Origin: Ehretia macrophylla
Taxonomy: Eukaryota; Streptophyta; Magnoliopsida; Boraginales; Ehretiaceae
Direction: 5' to 3'
Length of the DNA stretch: 64,000 nucleotides
Assembly (NCBI GenBank): GCA_037974665.1
Contig: CM075768.1
Location: forward strand, 9,849,001 to 9,913,000
Shown piece after piece: positions 1 to 13,312 of this stretch. The notes beneath the pieces are model-generated. The model ran no database searches. It was not told the DNA's origin and saw only the letters and a program-made list of their open reading frames with translations. Every line of letters starts with the position of its first letter. Position 1 is the first letter of the stretch. A program made the position numbers and the translations under genes.

Positions 1-422
1 AAAATATTTTTAAAACTCTTCTATTCCATCCTCACTGAGCTTCCTAAGAGCTCACCCTCTTTTCCCGCCCATTGTAGGTACAACTTAGCTTGAAATGGAA
101 ATTGACATTATGTGATTACGTGCTCGAAGCTCCTTGCTTGCCATGTTTCATTCCAAGTTGTAAAAGTTAAAATTTGTTTGTACTCTCGAGTAGAGGGGTA
201 GCTGTGCTGAAACCCTAGTTTGTAAAATAGTCGGGTAGTTATTAAGTCTCGGATGACGTATCACCCTTTGTACCGGGATTATTGTTTAATAGCTAAGTTA
301 TTATTGAAGATATTTATACTTTACTTCTTTTAATGCTATAAAAAGTTATATACATAAGCCGTAGTAACAATGAGTGTAGATTCTGACCTAATCTTGAGAA
401 GGGTTGAGTTGGGGTCGTTACA
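1..422 (+). repeat. 3' part of a gypsy-type LTR (truncated by the window edge)
   Basis: The stretch starts inside an LTR. Near the left edge it carries the CCTCACTGAG...GCTCACC block and a following pyrimidine-rich TTGTAG, which recur near the 3' part of the other long LTRs in this window. It ends in GGGGTCGTTACA at 422, the usual ...TTACA terminus. The rest of the element lies to the left or is a solo LTR, and this window cannot tell which. No coding sequence was seen. Confidence 0.6.
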
Positions 423-567
423 GTAGTGAAGCATATATTCAAGTATCTTTGGAGAATGAAAGATGACATATTTAGCTATTATGCTGATAATTTGACGTTG
501 CTGGCGTACAAACTCAGACTTCTAATTAGATAAGGATTCCAAAAACTCTACCTTTGGGTATGTTTTC
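423..567. other. Short spacer between two LTR elements, unassigned
   Basis: These 145 bases lie between the end of one LTR and the start of the next element. No ORF, repeat or known motif is recognised. It may be old genomic or repeat DNA into which the neighbours inserted. Confidence 0.4.
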
Positions 568-2408
568 TGTGAGACCCAATCATGAATTTTATGTGCATTT
601 AATTGATTTACTTATTATTTGTAGATAATATGGGAATTTAGATTGCATGTGATTAGGATTTAAATGGTATTTCATTTAATTTAGCAAACTAGGGCATACA
701 TGTCATTATCCTAAATCGTTCTTGCATTAGTGGTCATTTAACATAGTAGATATTTTCCCTACCTAACTAATTAGTCTTCTAGAAGGATTTATGTAGCCAT
801 TTGACCATTTAATAAAACAAAGCAAAAACAAGAGAAAGAGAGAGAGGGGAAGTCACGGCCAAGAGAGGAAAAAAAAAAAGAAAGAGTGAATACTTAGGGT
901 TTGAAGAGATTTTGAAGAAGAAGAAAGTGCTCAATTCCTTGCAAATTCTTGCCATTTCTTGCATCTTCTACTTTCCTAGGTGAGGGGTTTTCAAATCATA
1001 AAAGTTTTAAGGCTTGATTTTGATTATGAATTTATGTAATTGTGCTGTGTTTGTTGATTAAGCAAGAATACCACGAGAAGTAGTGAATTGAGAGTAGTTT
1101 ATGTGTTTTGTAGCTTGATTGAAACATTGAATTCTATGTGCTAGCTAAAGTGTGTTGTATGTGTGAATTAGTAGCTAAATATGAAATTAAACTTTGTTCT
1201 TAGCTTGAATATGAAGTTCGTATACATATACATAAATTCATTACATGATTACATGGATTAGGAGCAAGATTGGAGGGTGGATGGTGAGTGGTGTGTTGGC
1301 TGAAATTTTTCCAGCGCCGGTGTCCCTTTTCCGACATCAGCTAGTCGGCAGCAGTAGTCCTTGGCTTCCTTCTTTGTGGTTTAATTGCTTACTTTGCTCC
1401 ATATTTGTTAGATATATGCTTGTGTATTAGTATTGCATTGTAGGATATAAAAAGTGTTTGGTAAATGTTGTTGTTAAGTGTTGTTGAATGGGTTGAAGTG
1501 TTGATTGAATGTTAATGTGGTTGAGGGGCAACCTACTTTGTTGTCATCTCAAAGTGAAGTGAATGTGTGATTAAGTGATTGAATGTGCATGTGGGAGGTT
1601 GCAACTTTTTATCAAGGCATAGTAGTGTTGTGTTGCACCCGGGCAGCATCGGGTCTGCCGGATGATGGCATGACTACCATAGTCCGAGTCCCTCGCTCGC
1701 ATGGACAGAGAGTTCCATGGGGTGTTGGGTCGTAGGTTTCGGCATACATCCGGAGTATACCTATGCGGGAGTGATAAGTGGTAAAGTTCGGGATGGTGGT
1801 ATAAGGGGTGGCATCAACAATGCTTAGCGTAGCCTTTCTTGAATGGTCATATAGCTAATGTGTTCTTGAATTAGTTGCATTTAAGTGTACAATGTTTGCA
1901 CATGGTTTTGAATACATGTTTTCAACTAAACTGTAAGTTAATGTTTTTCCAAAACCTCCCGTATACCCCCTCACTGAGCTAGTTAGCTCACCCTGTTTTA
2001 TGAACATTTCAGATGAGACCGAGATCGAGTCACAAGAGAATGAAAGTGAACACTATACTTGACTTACTATAGATGTTGTACATATTGTTTATGTAGTTTG
2101 TGTAGTTCATGTTGTAATGGAAGACTCTTTTTGAATCATGTAATATATGATAAGCCTAAGTTATTTATTTTGAAGTCTAGATGACTTTTGTTGTAAATAT
2201 GGAAGTTTATTTTGAAACATGTTCATAATACTAGACCTATGTTATATTATTTTGGAACAATTTATCTATTATGTTCAAGTATAATGTCAGGACTCCAGGC
2301 TGTTTGTATAAACTGTTATAAATTGTTATATGAGGCAGTGGTGATATATTGAATGAGTTCAGTCACGTCCAGACTTGATTCTTGGCGGGGTTGGGTCGGG
2401 GCATGACA
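568..2408 (+). repeat. 5' LTR of the 568-13012 element
   Basis: It starts TGTGAGACCC and ends GGGGCATGACA, 1841 bp. The same sequence recurs from 11332. Internally it carries a GGTGAGGGG site near 980, the shared LTR core block near 1640-1770 (GCATCGGG, a CATGGA/TCCATG hairpin at 1700-1719, GGGTCGTAGG), and the CCTCACTGAG...GCTCACC block near 1970-1995 followed by TTTCAG. Confidence 0.9.
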
Positions 2409-2416
2409 CCTTTAGG

Positions 2417-2428
2417 TGGTATCAGAGC
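2417..2428 (+). other. Primer binding site, initiator Met-tRNA
   Basis: TGGTATCAGAGC lies eight bases after the 5' LTR end, the standard plant gypsy/copia primer site. It fixes the plus orientation of the element. Confidence 0.9.
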
Positions 2429-2473
2429 ATAGTTAGCATAAGCTGGGATAGGACCCTCGGTCTGTGGAGTAGA

Positions 2474-5400
2474 TGTGACACCCCAGACCTAACATGTAGT
2501 AAATAGTACTTATTTGCATATATTTAAATGTGCGTTTAAGTGTTTGAATGTAAATATATGTTTACTTTAGTAAATTATATTTATTAACTAGAATATTATT
2601 CATATTTCTTAAAATATACAAATTCTATTTAATTAATTTATATAAAATAAATAATCTATTATTTTGATAATTATATTAATCGAAACTATTTTCTTGCATC
2701 TAATAAGCTAGTTTTCATTATTTAAAAATGAGCCCTGAGCTCGGGGTAAAAATTAAAGTATTTTATTTTACAAATTTTGTATTTTTTCCCTCATCATACA
2801 TTTGATCTTATGACTACGTTCATAAATTTTATGTGCATAGCATTTCGGGAAAGCGGGTAAAAAAATTGTTAAACATAATGAATGAATAGTAGCTTGTCAA
2901 TTTGAATTTAGACCTTTTAATGATCAAACAAGCATTTGAGTTAATTTTAACCACGTAGACTAATTAAATTAAGCTTAGTTACCTAACCAAACTCACAACC
3001 TATCACCTTAACCTTATATAACCTAACTTAACCAAAATAAAATAAAATAAAAACATAAATATAACAGCACACACGCACAATCGGGTATAACACCCAAACA
3101 CATACACATACACATAAAACACACACAACTCATAAGAGAAGAAAAAGAGAGAAAGGAGAAGAAGAAAAAGAGAAGAAAAGGCCACTTGAACTCATTTTCA
3201 AGCTTGTTTGGGTAATTTCTAGCTAAAATCAAGGTAAGGGATTTGCATACTTGTGTTTATTTCTTGCATTTTGTTTGCTAGTTGAACATGAAGTTTTGAC
3301 AATGATTGTTGTTATTGTAAAGTGGTAGAAGATGATGAATAATACATAGGTTGTGTTTGTTTTAATGTTTGATATAAGTGGTTTAAGCTCAAGAGTGCAA
3401 AGTCAAAGCCAAATGATCAAGAGATGCAAGCTAAACTAGGTGTTAAGATTTAACCAAAATTCAGACAGTCCACTGCCCTTGTCTTCTAGAGCCATTTTAA
3501 CATAGTCAACGTGCTCGTAAATTAACAAAATTTGTATAGAAGCTAGATTAGGCAATTTAGAGTAAATGTTAATTTCTGGTGCTAAGGCTAATTCGAACGT
3601 TTGGACCTTCCGATTTAGCCATGTTTGAAATCTGTCCTGAAAATTGCTGAAGCAGGGGCTGTTTTCACAGTTGCACGGGAAATGTCATAATTTACTGAAT
3701 ATAACTCGAAATTAGGCACCATTTGATTCTAAAGTTATCTACACTTGAAAAGTTACGTTTATACGTAAAAATCATAGAATAGGTATATGATTGGATAAAG
3801 TTAAGCTTATACTAGAAAGTTGGAAAATGAGTTTGCTTCCGTGAAATTTTACATGTTAAGTGTTGAAAACGTGCTTGGGAGTTGATATTCTTTTGGTGGT
3901 TTAATAGAGTTGAGCTTATATAAATGTCTATCTGGTATATCATGAGTGTGTAAGAACATTCTTTTGCTAATTGTAGAAACTTATATGATTATTTTCATTA
4001 TAAATCAAAGTTTGATGTGTTAAGTAGAAATTGAAGATCAAGTGTTTGATTCAATGCTTGAATGAAGTGTATATTGGTAGAATTAGGATACACTTCATTT
4101 GATTTATGAACCAATAAACAACTAAGAAATCCAAGTAAAATCCCATGTGGCAAAGTGGCTCCTTTGTGTTGCTTGGGGATTTTTTTAAGGTTTTGATGGC
4201 TAGATAGGTTTAAAAGTTAGCAATTAGTAGTCTTTTAATGGTCTTTGATCTTTAGTATGCATTGTACAACAATTGGACAAGTTAAAGTTAAGTACCTAGT
4301 TGATTTAGTTAAGGGTTTTTATGAATTAAAGGTATTTTTGAAGCTACGGTGTTTAATGAGTATTGAATCTAGTTTAGTTGCAAGTTTCAGAGTTAAAGAA
4401 TGATAAAGAATGTATAATGTGATTTATGTTAGTGAAAGTAATACATGTTGACTTCATATGCTTATATTATGTGTTATCAAGATAATTCAAGCAAATTAGC
4501 AAGCTAGCAAGCATGTTAAATGTAGTTGAGTTAGTTTTGGTGAAACTATATTTATCTTAATTGCACCTAACTATAGCATACTAGTTGAATATTATTTTCT
4601 TGAGTTGATTGAGTTCCACTTTGTGCAAGCCATTATCTAGTTGTAAAGAAGAAATGTATGAACTAATAGCTTTATTGATTGATTGTATCATGGTAGAAGA
4701 AATTGCTATGGAATACAGGTAATTGCTTGATTCTCGAAAATGTTATGTTACTTTATTAAAGTAGCTACTAATTCATACCATATTTTATGTTCCTTGTTCA
4801 TACGCAGTAACTAGCTTGAAAGCATAATCTTTTGAATAAGGTTAAATGATTATAGTTAAGCAATGTCATAATATCTACATAAGGATGATTACTTAGTTAT
4901 AAAGTGGATGCGATTATGTTTTAATGTTTACCTTGGTTAGTAACTTGATTGGATATGCATAGTTAAATGTAGCTATAAAAGATATGGCTTGAAATCAAAG
5001 GTGTCAAGTGCTATTAATTACATAATGCTTCTATGCATGCTACTTATATAAGAATGAATGTTTAGCTAATAAGAGCTAATTGCAATTCATGGACTCAAGC
5101 AAAGCTTTAAAGTACATCACTTAGCTTTAAATTAAAGTGATGTATGTTAAAGTATTATGCGAGTCACTTGCGTAGTGTTATGCTAGTTTTTATGCCTAAA
5201 TGTTATACTTATATGAATAAACTAGGATTTGCGTGTTTGAGCTAATTCAAGAAGATTTGGAGTGAATATAAGCGATTCTCTTACATAATTAGCTTAATCC
5301 AAGGTGAGGGAACCTTCATCCCTTTTGTGCAACTTAGCTTATCTTATTACTTTTAGATTGTATGATTTAGTTTAATTGATAAAGTTTATATGTAATATTT

Positions 5401-6577
5401 ACTTATTACCTCGTGGGTTTTTGCAATATCTTGTGATTTCTCGTGTTTATTTGAGATTATCTCGGGATATCTCGTGAATTCTAGAATTCGTATCGAGTTG
5501 TGCAACCTTTCGGACATAGTAGTGTCGAGAAACTTTGGGTAACATCGGGCTGTCGGTCTAGCTCGGCTACCATGGTGCCTATTACCTTTCTCACTAAGGC
5601 AAACTCCCTTACCCCAAAGGCGTGGTTCACCTCGTTGGGGTATACGGATCTACCTCAGGAGAACGGGTCGTAGAATCGGGGTATATTCGGAGTACCCCAT
5701 TGGTAGTATAAGGGGTTTGCCGATATTTGTTATCGAAGATCATGGTTCGTGGCTCGAGATTGAAGACAAAGAAGATGAACCGTATCTTTTTAATATGTGT
5801 TAAATGTTTATTCAATTTACTTGTTATATTATATTACTTGTATGATTATATTTGTTGCATTGCACGAAATGATTTTCGAAACACCCCCGGTTTACTGTAT
5901 CCCTTCCCTCACTGGGTAATTTGGTTACTTATTCCTCATTTTAACATGTTTCAGGAGGTGCAGTTAGGGCAGCTGCTGTGGTGCTTATCTTGCTGAGGAT
6001 GAATGCCTTTGAAGATGTGTGTATTATTGCATTATGTTTTGTTTTGAGACCTTAGAGGTCTTGTATGTAATTATGATAAATTTGATGGATTGTAATTGAA
6101 GTTGTAGTCTTGAATGGTTTAGTGGCGTAGTTGGCATATAATAGTTAAGGATAAACTTTACTGCCTTTTGATTGTATGCTTGTGTGCTAAAGGAAGTTGA
6201 ATGATGGACTTAATATTTTAGTAAGTATGGTAATTAGAATTAGAGTGGTATGATAACCAATCCCATAACTTAGAGATTTTACGGTTTACTGTATGCCTGT
6301 TGTGGACTTTGTTGAGTTCCAAGGCTCAAATGGCCTTGAGGAGTTTGTTGTATGTGTTGACATTGGAGGGTGGGATTGTATGTTGGAGTTGGGATTGGCG
6401 TGGGATGTTGGATTATGATTTTATTACTATTTCTTCTAAGTGCAGGTGTTAGAATGTCCTAAAAATAGGAGAAACTTTGTCCCTTTTTTCCTAAATTTTT
6501 GTGCACGGGTTTGAAATTGGGTTGAGGATAGTATGATTAATAGAAGTCCTAGTTCCGTGAGGGATTGGGGTATTACA
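2474..6577 (+). mobile_element. Solo LTR (4.1 kb) nested in the leader of the 568-13012 element
   Basis: The insert begins TGTGACACCCCAGACC and ends GGGGTATTACA. It is flanked by a perfect 5-bp duplication GTAGA (2469-2473 and 6578-6582). No gag-pol, primer site or second LTR copy is inside, so it is best read as a solo LTR left by LTR-LTR recombination. It contains the shared LTR modules: GGTGAGGGAACC near 5305, an ACATCGGGCT...CTACCATGGT stretch near 5543-5575, GGGTCGTAGAATCGGGGTA near 5667, and CCTCACTGGG near 5908 followed by TTTCAGG. Its start is clearly related to the start of the solo LTR at 21344. ORFs inside it look like chance frames. Confidence 0.85.
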
Positions 6578-6711
6578 GTAGAGGTCTTAATGTGAAATAT
6601 ATTTTAATAAATGTATGCATACATAATGTGTTAATTGTACAATATGTGATAATTGTGCATTATGTGATATTTCTTTCATGTATGATAAAACTTGCACAAA
6701 CGTTATAACTT

Positions 6712-9700
6712 GTGGTGACCCTTTTCGTGATAAATATGGTTGAAAGTAGTCCTAGAACCAGGGGTAGACCTTGTAGAGATGTTGATCCACAGGAAGCAAA
6801 TCAAACACATATTGGAGAACAAGTGCTAAATAGAATGGCTGCTACTATGGATAGGATGTCTCAGGTTTTGGAGCGACAGTTTGAGCATGAGCCTAATAAT
6901 CCTGGAAACAACAACAACAATAACAACAATGGTGGGAATGGGAATTGAGGTGATAATTTGTTGGAGCGGTTTCTGAAATATGAGCCACCGAGATTCCAGG
7001 GAAAACCTGATGATGAGAAAGCAGAGGCATGGCTGGAAAGAGTTTAGAGTATTTATGATGCTCTTGAGTACACTGATGAGAAAAAAATTACCTTTGTTGT
7101 GTTCTTGCTTGACGAAGATGCTGGGCAGTGGTAGAGGACTGTGAAATTGCAATGGGAATACCAGGTTACTCCAAATCTGTGGGTTAACTTTGTGAAAGCA
7201 TTCAAGGACAATTATATTCCGGAGTTTGCTCAAGAAAGACAAGATGAGGAATTCATGTCCTTCAAGCAAGGTAATCTGACTGTTGTACAGTATGAGGCCC
7301 GATTTAATAAGATGTCACATTATGCTCCTGAAATGGTGAAATCCAATGGAAAGAGGGTTCGGAGATTCATTAAGGGTTTGAGGCTGAAAATTCAAGATAG
7401 TTTGGCTCCATTCCAGTTTACTACTTACAGTGACGCCCTTAATGCTGCAACTAGAATTGAGAAAAAAGGAGTAAGGTAAGGGTGGAATCAAGTCAGCAGA
7501 ACAAGAGGTTGTTTCAACCCCAGGGCCAGCAGAGATCTTTTCTGCCTTAGAGTCAGCAAAGGCCGACTCAGAGTCAGAGTTAGAGTAGACCGTTTGTTGT
7601 GAAATCTCAACAAGGTAGTTCAGCTACTTGCTCAGCTCAAGTCTCCTCTAGGAATAGTGCTACAACTCAAGCTCCATATTGATCCTTCTGTAATCATAAA
7701 GGCCATATTGAGGCTAATTGTTATAAAAAGTCAGGGAAGTGTATAGGTTGTGACAGTGACTAGCATAGGGCAAAGGACTGCCCGAAATGGCAGAATGTTC
7801 AAGGGTAGACTTCAAGCAGAGGTACCCAGAGTAGGTCTACAGGTAATGCACCCAAACAATGTGTACAAGCCAGAATCTATGCCATTAATCAACAGGAGTT
7901 GCCCGAGGCAACAGCAGTGGTTGAAGGTACCTTTCTAATTTTAAATCAGTTGGTTAAAAGTGTTGATTGACCCCGGTGCCACCCATTATGTTATTACACC
8001 CCCTTCTGTGCAATGTTTTAATATGCAAATTGAGAATTTGCCTTATAAAATTGAAGTTAACACTCTCATAGGCACTAAATTTGTTACTGAGTCAGTATGT
8101 AAAGCATGTAAAATTCATATTAAAGGCCAAGATTTTCCTGCTGACCTTATCTTACTCCCTAGCCAAGATTATGAGATTGTTTTAGGTATGGATTGGCTTG
8201 CAAAGTATCATGCACAGTTAGATTGTAGAACCAAGATTGTGAAATTTTATATACTAGGCCGACCAGTAGTAGAAGTAGCGAGGAACCGTGATTCTTTGGA
8301 GAATTTTCTTATTTTTTCAACTAAAGTTATCAAGCTTATAGGGAAAAGGGTGTGATAGATATCTTGCTTACTTAATTAATAAGCAATCTGATAAGTTGAA
8401 TTGGAGGAAGTCCAGTAGCTCGAGAATATTCAGATGTATTTCTGGACGAATTGTTAAGCTTACCACTAGAGAGAGAAATAGAATTTGTGATTGATATACT
8501 ACCAAGGACAACCTATTATTAAAGCACCATATCATATGGCACCCACAGAACTTCAAGAGTTAAAAACACAGTTGCAGGGATTGTTGGAGAAAGGTTTCAT
8601 TCAGCCGAGTTCATCTTCGTGGGGAGCACCCGTGTTATTTGTGAAAAAGAAATATGGCACTTTACGGCTGTGTATTGATTATTAGGGGTTGAATCAGATA
8701 ACGGTTTAAAATAAATATTCTTTACCCCTTATTGGTGAATTGTTTGACCAGTTGCAGAGGGCTAAGATCTATTCCAAGCTTGACTTGAGGCAGGGGTATT
8801 ATCAACTTCACATTCTCAAGGAAGATGTGCCAAAATTTGCATTTTGAACTCAGTATGGGTATTATGAATTTGTAGTTATGCCTTTCGGACTGACCAATGC
8901 ACCTGCTGCATTTATAGACCTTATGTATCATGTATTTCAACCTTATCTGGATCAGTTTGTGGTGATTTTTATTGATGACATCTTTGTATATTCAGAGACT
9001 GAATCCGAGCATGAGTAGCATTTACATATAGTTTTGCAGAAGCTCTAGTAACATCAGTTATATGCAAAATTCAGTAAGTATGAATTTTGGTTGTAGCAAG
9101 TATTTTTTCTGGGTCATGTGATTTCTCAACAGGGCATTACTGTGGATCCCGCAAAGATTGAAGTTGTCTTGTCTTAGAAAAGACCGAAAAATGTGACCAA
9201 AGTACGTAGTTTTCTTGGATTAGCAGGTTACTATCGTAGATTTGTAAAAGATTTTTCAAAGATTGCAGGATGTCTTACAAAGCTTACTCATAAAACAACC
9301 AACCTTGTGTAGGATGAGAATTGTGAGAACAGTTTTCGAGAATTGAAGAAATGATTGAATACAACTCCTATACTTGTTTTGCCGGAGGGGAATCGTAATT
9401 TTGTTATCTACAATGATGTATCTAAAGAAGGTTTGGGTTGTTTGTTAATGCAGAATAGTCAAGTAATTGCTTATGTCTCTCGAAAATTGAAGCCTTACAA
9501 GAAAAATTATCCAACTCATGACTTGGAATTGGCAGCCATTGTGTTTGCATTGAAGAAATACCGTCATTACCTATGGGGTTGCATGTTTGAGATTTATACT
9601 GATCATAAAACCTTGAAGTATTTGTTTTGTCAAAAAGAGTTGAACATGAGGTAGAGATGATGGATGAAGCTCCTTTATGATTACAATTGTACTATCAATT

Positions 9701-11265
9701 ATTTTGCAGGAAAAGCTAATGTGGTAGCTGATGCTCTTAGGCGAGAGACGAATATTGCAAGATTGACAGTCAAGGAGTGGGAATTGCTTGAAGAAGCTAG
9801 TTTTTGGAAACCAGAACTAACTCAAGTTGGGATATTGTTTGCAAATTTCCAAGTTCAGCCATTGTTATTATCTCAAATTTGAGAAGCTCAGCAACATGAT
9901 CAACGGCTGCAGAAAGTCAAAGACCAGATTATAAATGGTGAGTCTGATTTCATATTGCATAATGATGTATATTGCGGTTTCAAAACAGGGTATATGTTCT
10001 TAATGATCCAAACTGGAGAAAATAGATTCTTGAATAAGCTCATAATTCTAAATATACCATACATACTGCTAGAAACAAAATCTATCGGGATTTGAAGTAG
10101 TATTATTGGTGGAATAACATGAAAAGAGACATTGCTGAATTTGTGTCTCGGTGTTTGACTTGTCAACGGGTTAAAATAGAGAATCAACGACCAGTAGGTT
10201 TACTGTAACCATGGACAATACCTCAATAGAAATGGGAGTATGTTATGATAGACTTTTTTATGGATTTGTCGAGTTTACCGAGAGGGTTTGAGGCAAGATG
10301 GGTAGTGGTGGACAGGTTAACAAAGACTATTCACTTCATTTCGATGAATAAGCATAATAATCTCGAGAAATTGGCAAATCCATATGTTGCCAACATTATT
10401 AAGCTTCATGGAGTACCGGTAAGTATTGTGTCTGATCGAGATCCTCATTTTACCTCCCGATTCTGGCAACGTTTACAAATAGCAATGGGTACTAAATTGA
10501 GTTTCAATACTGCATATCATCCTCAAACTGATGGCCAGTCAGAGAGAACTATTCAAATCTTGGAAGATATGTTGAGGGCTTGTGTATTATACTTTGGGAA
10601 AAGCATTTGCCTTTGGCCGAATTTGTATATAACAAAAGTTACCACTCTACTATTGCGATGGCTTCGTATGAAGCTTTATATGGGCATAAGTGTCGATCAC
10701 CTCTATATTGGGATGAAGTGGGAGAGATGAAAGTTATTGATCCAGCTTCATTGCAAGAACTTGTAGAAAATATTGGAAATATACATCTTATCCGACAAAG
10801 AATGCTTATAACTCAGAGTAGACAGAAAAGGTATGCTGACAAACGGAGACGGGATTTGGAATACGAGGTTGGTAATCGTGTTTTCTTGAAATATCTCCCT
10901 GCAAAGGCCTTGTACGACATGGAAAATAAGAGAAATTGAGTCCAATGTATGTAGGACCTTTTGAGATTGTTGGAAGAATTGACAAATCGGCTTACCGTTT
11001 GGCATTATCACCAAGTCTTTCCAAGATTCATGATGTTTTCCATGTATCTATGTTGAGAAAATATCATCTTGATCCTTCTCACGTACTAGAGCCAGAACCG
11101 TTGCAACTTAGAGACAATTTGTCTTATGAAAAGTGGCCTATTTGTGTTTTAGATCAGAAGGTTCAAGAGTTGCGTATGAAGAAGATTCCTATAGTAAAGG
11201 TGTTGTGGAATCATCATGGAATAGAAGAAGCTACTTGGGAAAGACAAGATCAGATAGAGCAGTAG
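6712..11265 (+). pseudogene. Decayed gag-pol region of the 568-13012 gypsy element
   Basis: Family-level parts can be followed: a gag capsid-like region at about 6730-7480, a CCHC zinc-knuckle area near 7680-7790, a retropepsin-type protease near 7950-8200, reverse transcriptase at about 8490-9120, RNase H at about 9350-9740, an integrase zinc-binding and core region at about 10080-10700, and the C-terminal module at 10700-11265. The gag resembles the gag at 32047-33390 in residue order, so the two families are related. The region is broken in a dozen or more places and no product is expected. It would have supplied enzymes for autonomous transposition, a role that none of the other LTR elements in this window could fill. 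Confidence 0.85.
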
Positions 11266-11331
11266 TATCCAGAGTTGTTCCGAGAAACAAGTAAGAATTT
11301 CGGGGACGAAATTATTCTAAGGAGGGGAGGA

Positions 11332-13012
11332 TGTGAGACCCAATCGTGAATTTTAAGTGCATTTAATTGATTTACTTATTATTTGTAGATAATACGTGAA
11401 TTTAGATTGCATGTGATTAGGATTTAAGTAGCATTTCATTTAATTTAGCAAACTAAGACATACATGTCATTATCCTAAATAGTGCTTGCATTAGTGGTCA
11501 TTTAACATAGTAGATATTTTCTCTACCTAACTAATTAGTCTTCTAAAAGGTTTTACTTAGCCATTTAACCATTTAATAAAACAAAGCAAAAACAAGAGAA
11601 AGAAAGAGAGGAAGTCACGACCAAGATAGGAAAAAAAGAGATAAGAGTGAATAGTTAGGTTTTGAAGAGATTTTGAAGAAGAAGAAGAAGAAAAAAGTGC
11701 TCAATTCCTTGCAAATTCTTGCCATTTCTTGCATCTTCTACTTTCCTAGGTGAGGGGTTTTCAAATCTTAAAAGTTTTAAAGCTTGATTTTGATTATGAA
11801 TTTATATAATTGTGCTATGTTTGTTGATTAAGCAAGAACACCATGAGAAGTAATGAATTGAGAGTAGTTTATATGTTTTGTAGCTTGATTGAAACATTGA
11901 TTTCTATGTGCTAGCTAAAGTGTTTTGTGAGTGTGAATTGGTAGCTTAATGTGAAGTTAAACTTTGTTCTTAGCTTGAATATGAAGTTCATATCCATATA
12001 CATAAGTTCATTGCATGATTTCATGGCTTAGGAGCAAGATTGGAGGGTGGATGGTGAGTGGTGTATTGGCTGGAATTTTTCCAACGCCGGTGTCCCTTTG
12101 TCGGCACCGGCCAGTTGGCGGCAGCAGCCCTTGGCTGCCTTCTTTGTGGTTTAATTGTTTAATTTGCTCCATATTTGTTAGATATATGCTTGTGTATTGG
12201 TATTGCATTGTAGGATATAAAAACTATTTGATAAATGTTGTTGTTAAGTGTTGTTGAAAGGGTTGTAGTGTTGATTGAATGTTAATGTGGTTGAGGGGCA
12301 ACCTATTTTGTTGTCCTCTCAAAGTAAAGTGAATGTGTGATTAAGTGATTGAATATGCATGCAGAAGGTTGCAACCTTTTATCGAGGCATAGTAGCGTCG
12401 TGTTGCACCCGGGCGACATCGGGCTTGCCGAGCAATGTATGACTACCATGGTCCTAGCCCTTGCTCGCATGGATGGAGAGTTTCATAGGGTGTTGGGTCG
12501 TATGTTTCGGTGTACATCCGGAGTACACATTTGCGGGAGTGATAAGTGGTAGAGTTCGTGATGGTGATATAAGGGGCGGCATCAACAATGATTAGTGTAT
12601 CCTTTCTTACATGGTCATATAGCTAATGTGTTCTTGAATTAGTTGCATTTTAAGTGTACAATGTTTGCACATGGTTTTGAATACCTGTTTTCAACTAAAC
12701 TATAAGTTAATGTTTTTCCAAAACCTCTCGCACACCCCCTCATTGAGCTAGTTAGCTCACCCTATTTTATGAACATTTGATGTGAGGTCAAGATCAAGTC
12801 ACAAGAGAATGAAAGTGAACACTATACTTGACTTGCTATGGATGTTGTACATATTACTTATATAGTTTGTGTAGTTCATGTTGTAATGGAAGACTCTTTT
12901 TGAATTATGTAATATATGATAGGGCTAAGTTATCTATTTTTTGAATCTAGATGACTTTTGTTGTAAATATGAAAATTTATTTTGAAACATGTTCATAATG
13001 CTAGACCTATGA
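11332..13012 (+). repeat. 3' LTR of the 568-13012 element, incomplete at its end
   Basis: It starts TGTGAGACCC right after a purine tract (AAGGAGGGGAGGA). It follows the 5' LTR to GCTAGACCTATG at about 13012, where the match stops about 170 bp before the expected ...CATGACA end. The core block is present near 12405-12530. Because the end is missing, no target duplication can be read for this element. Confidence 0.85.
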
Positions 13013-13312
13013 GGATGTTATGTTCTCACAACTGGGTACGTGATGGTTACGTACAGAAGGTCCAAGTCATGTTTATTTGTTTGCATAAACTTTGTTCATA
13101 ACTGAGTAGTAAATCTAGACACTTCATTATGGTAGAAATTATAGTGAGAAGGTCTTCCATCTATAAGGTGATCTGCCTTGATCATTAGAGGGCTTTTCAA
13201 ACTTATCTCACTTTTGCATATGTCATGCATTGGACGAGACCATCATAGGTATGATCTCTAGAACACTACTATCAAAGGAAAGAGATCATATATGCCTATA
13301 AGCTACTAAGTG
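13013..13312. other. Unassigned DNA between two elements; continues at 20398
   Basis: About 300 bp of non-coding sequence follow the abrupt end of the 3' LTR. The minus-strand element at 13313 is inserted in it, and the same DNA resumes at 20398 after the AAGTG duplication. No ORF or recognised family was found. It reads like the non-coding part of another old element rather than a gene, but that is a guess. Confidence 0.4.

Larger units (their letters stand above)
568..13012 (+). mobile_element. Old gypsy (chromovirus-type) LTR retrotransposon, broken, with a nested solo LTR
   Basis: The element has a 5' LTR (568-2408), a Met-tRNA primer site, a leader, a gag-pol region (6712-11265), a purine-rich tract just before 11332 and a 3' LTR (11332-13012) that stops short of its expected end. 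Domain order is gag, protease, reverse transcriptase, RNase H, integrase, then a C-terminal module, which is the gypsy order. The C-terminal end resembles the tail of plant chromoviruses (Tekay/Del type), by family memory only. The LTRs differ by roughly 5-7% in the stretches compared by eye, which suggests more than 2 million years at a rice-like rate of 1.3e-8. A 4.1-kb solo LTR is inserted in the leader. The element is a fossil with a dozen or more breaks and no intact reading frame. Confidence 0.9.

Noticed and set aside
5627-5996. Open frames inside the solo LTR at 2474
   Set aside because: Short, overlapping on opposite strands and within LTR sequence with known non-coding blocks.
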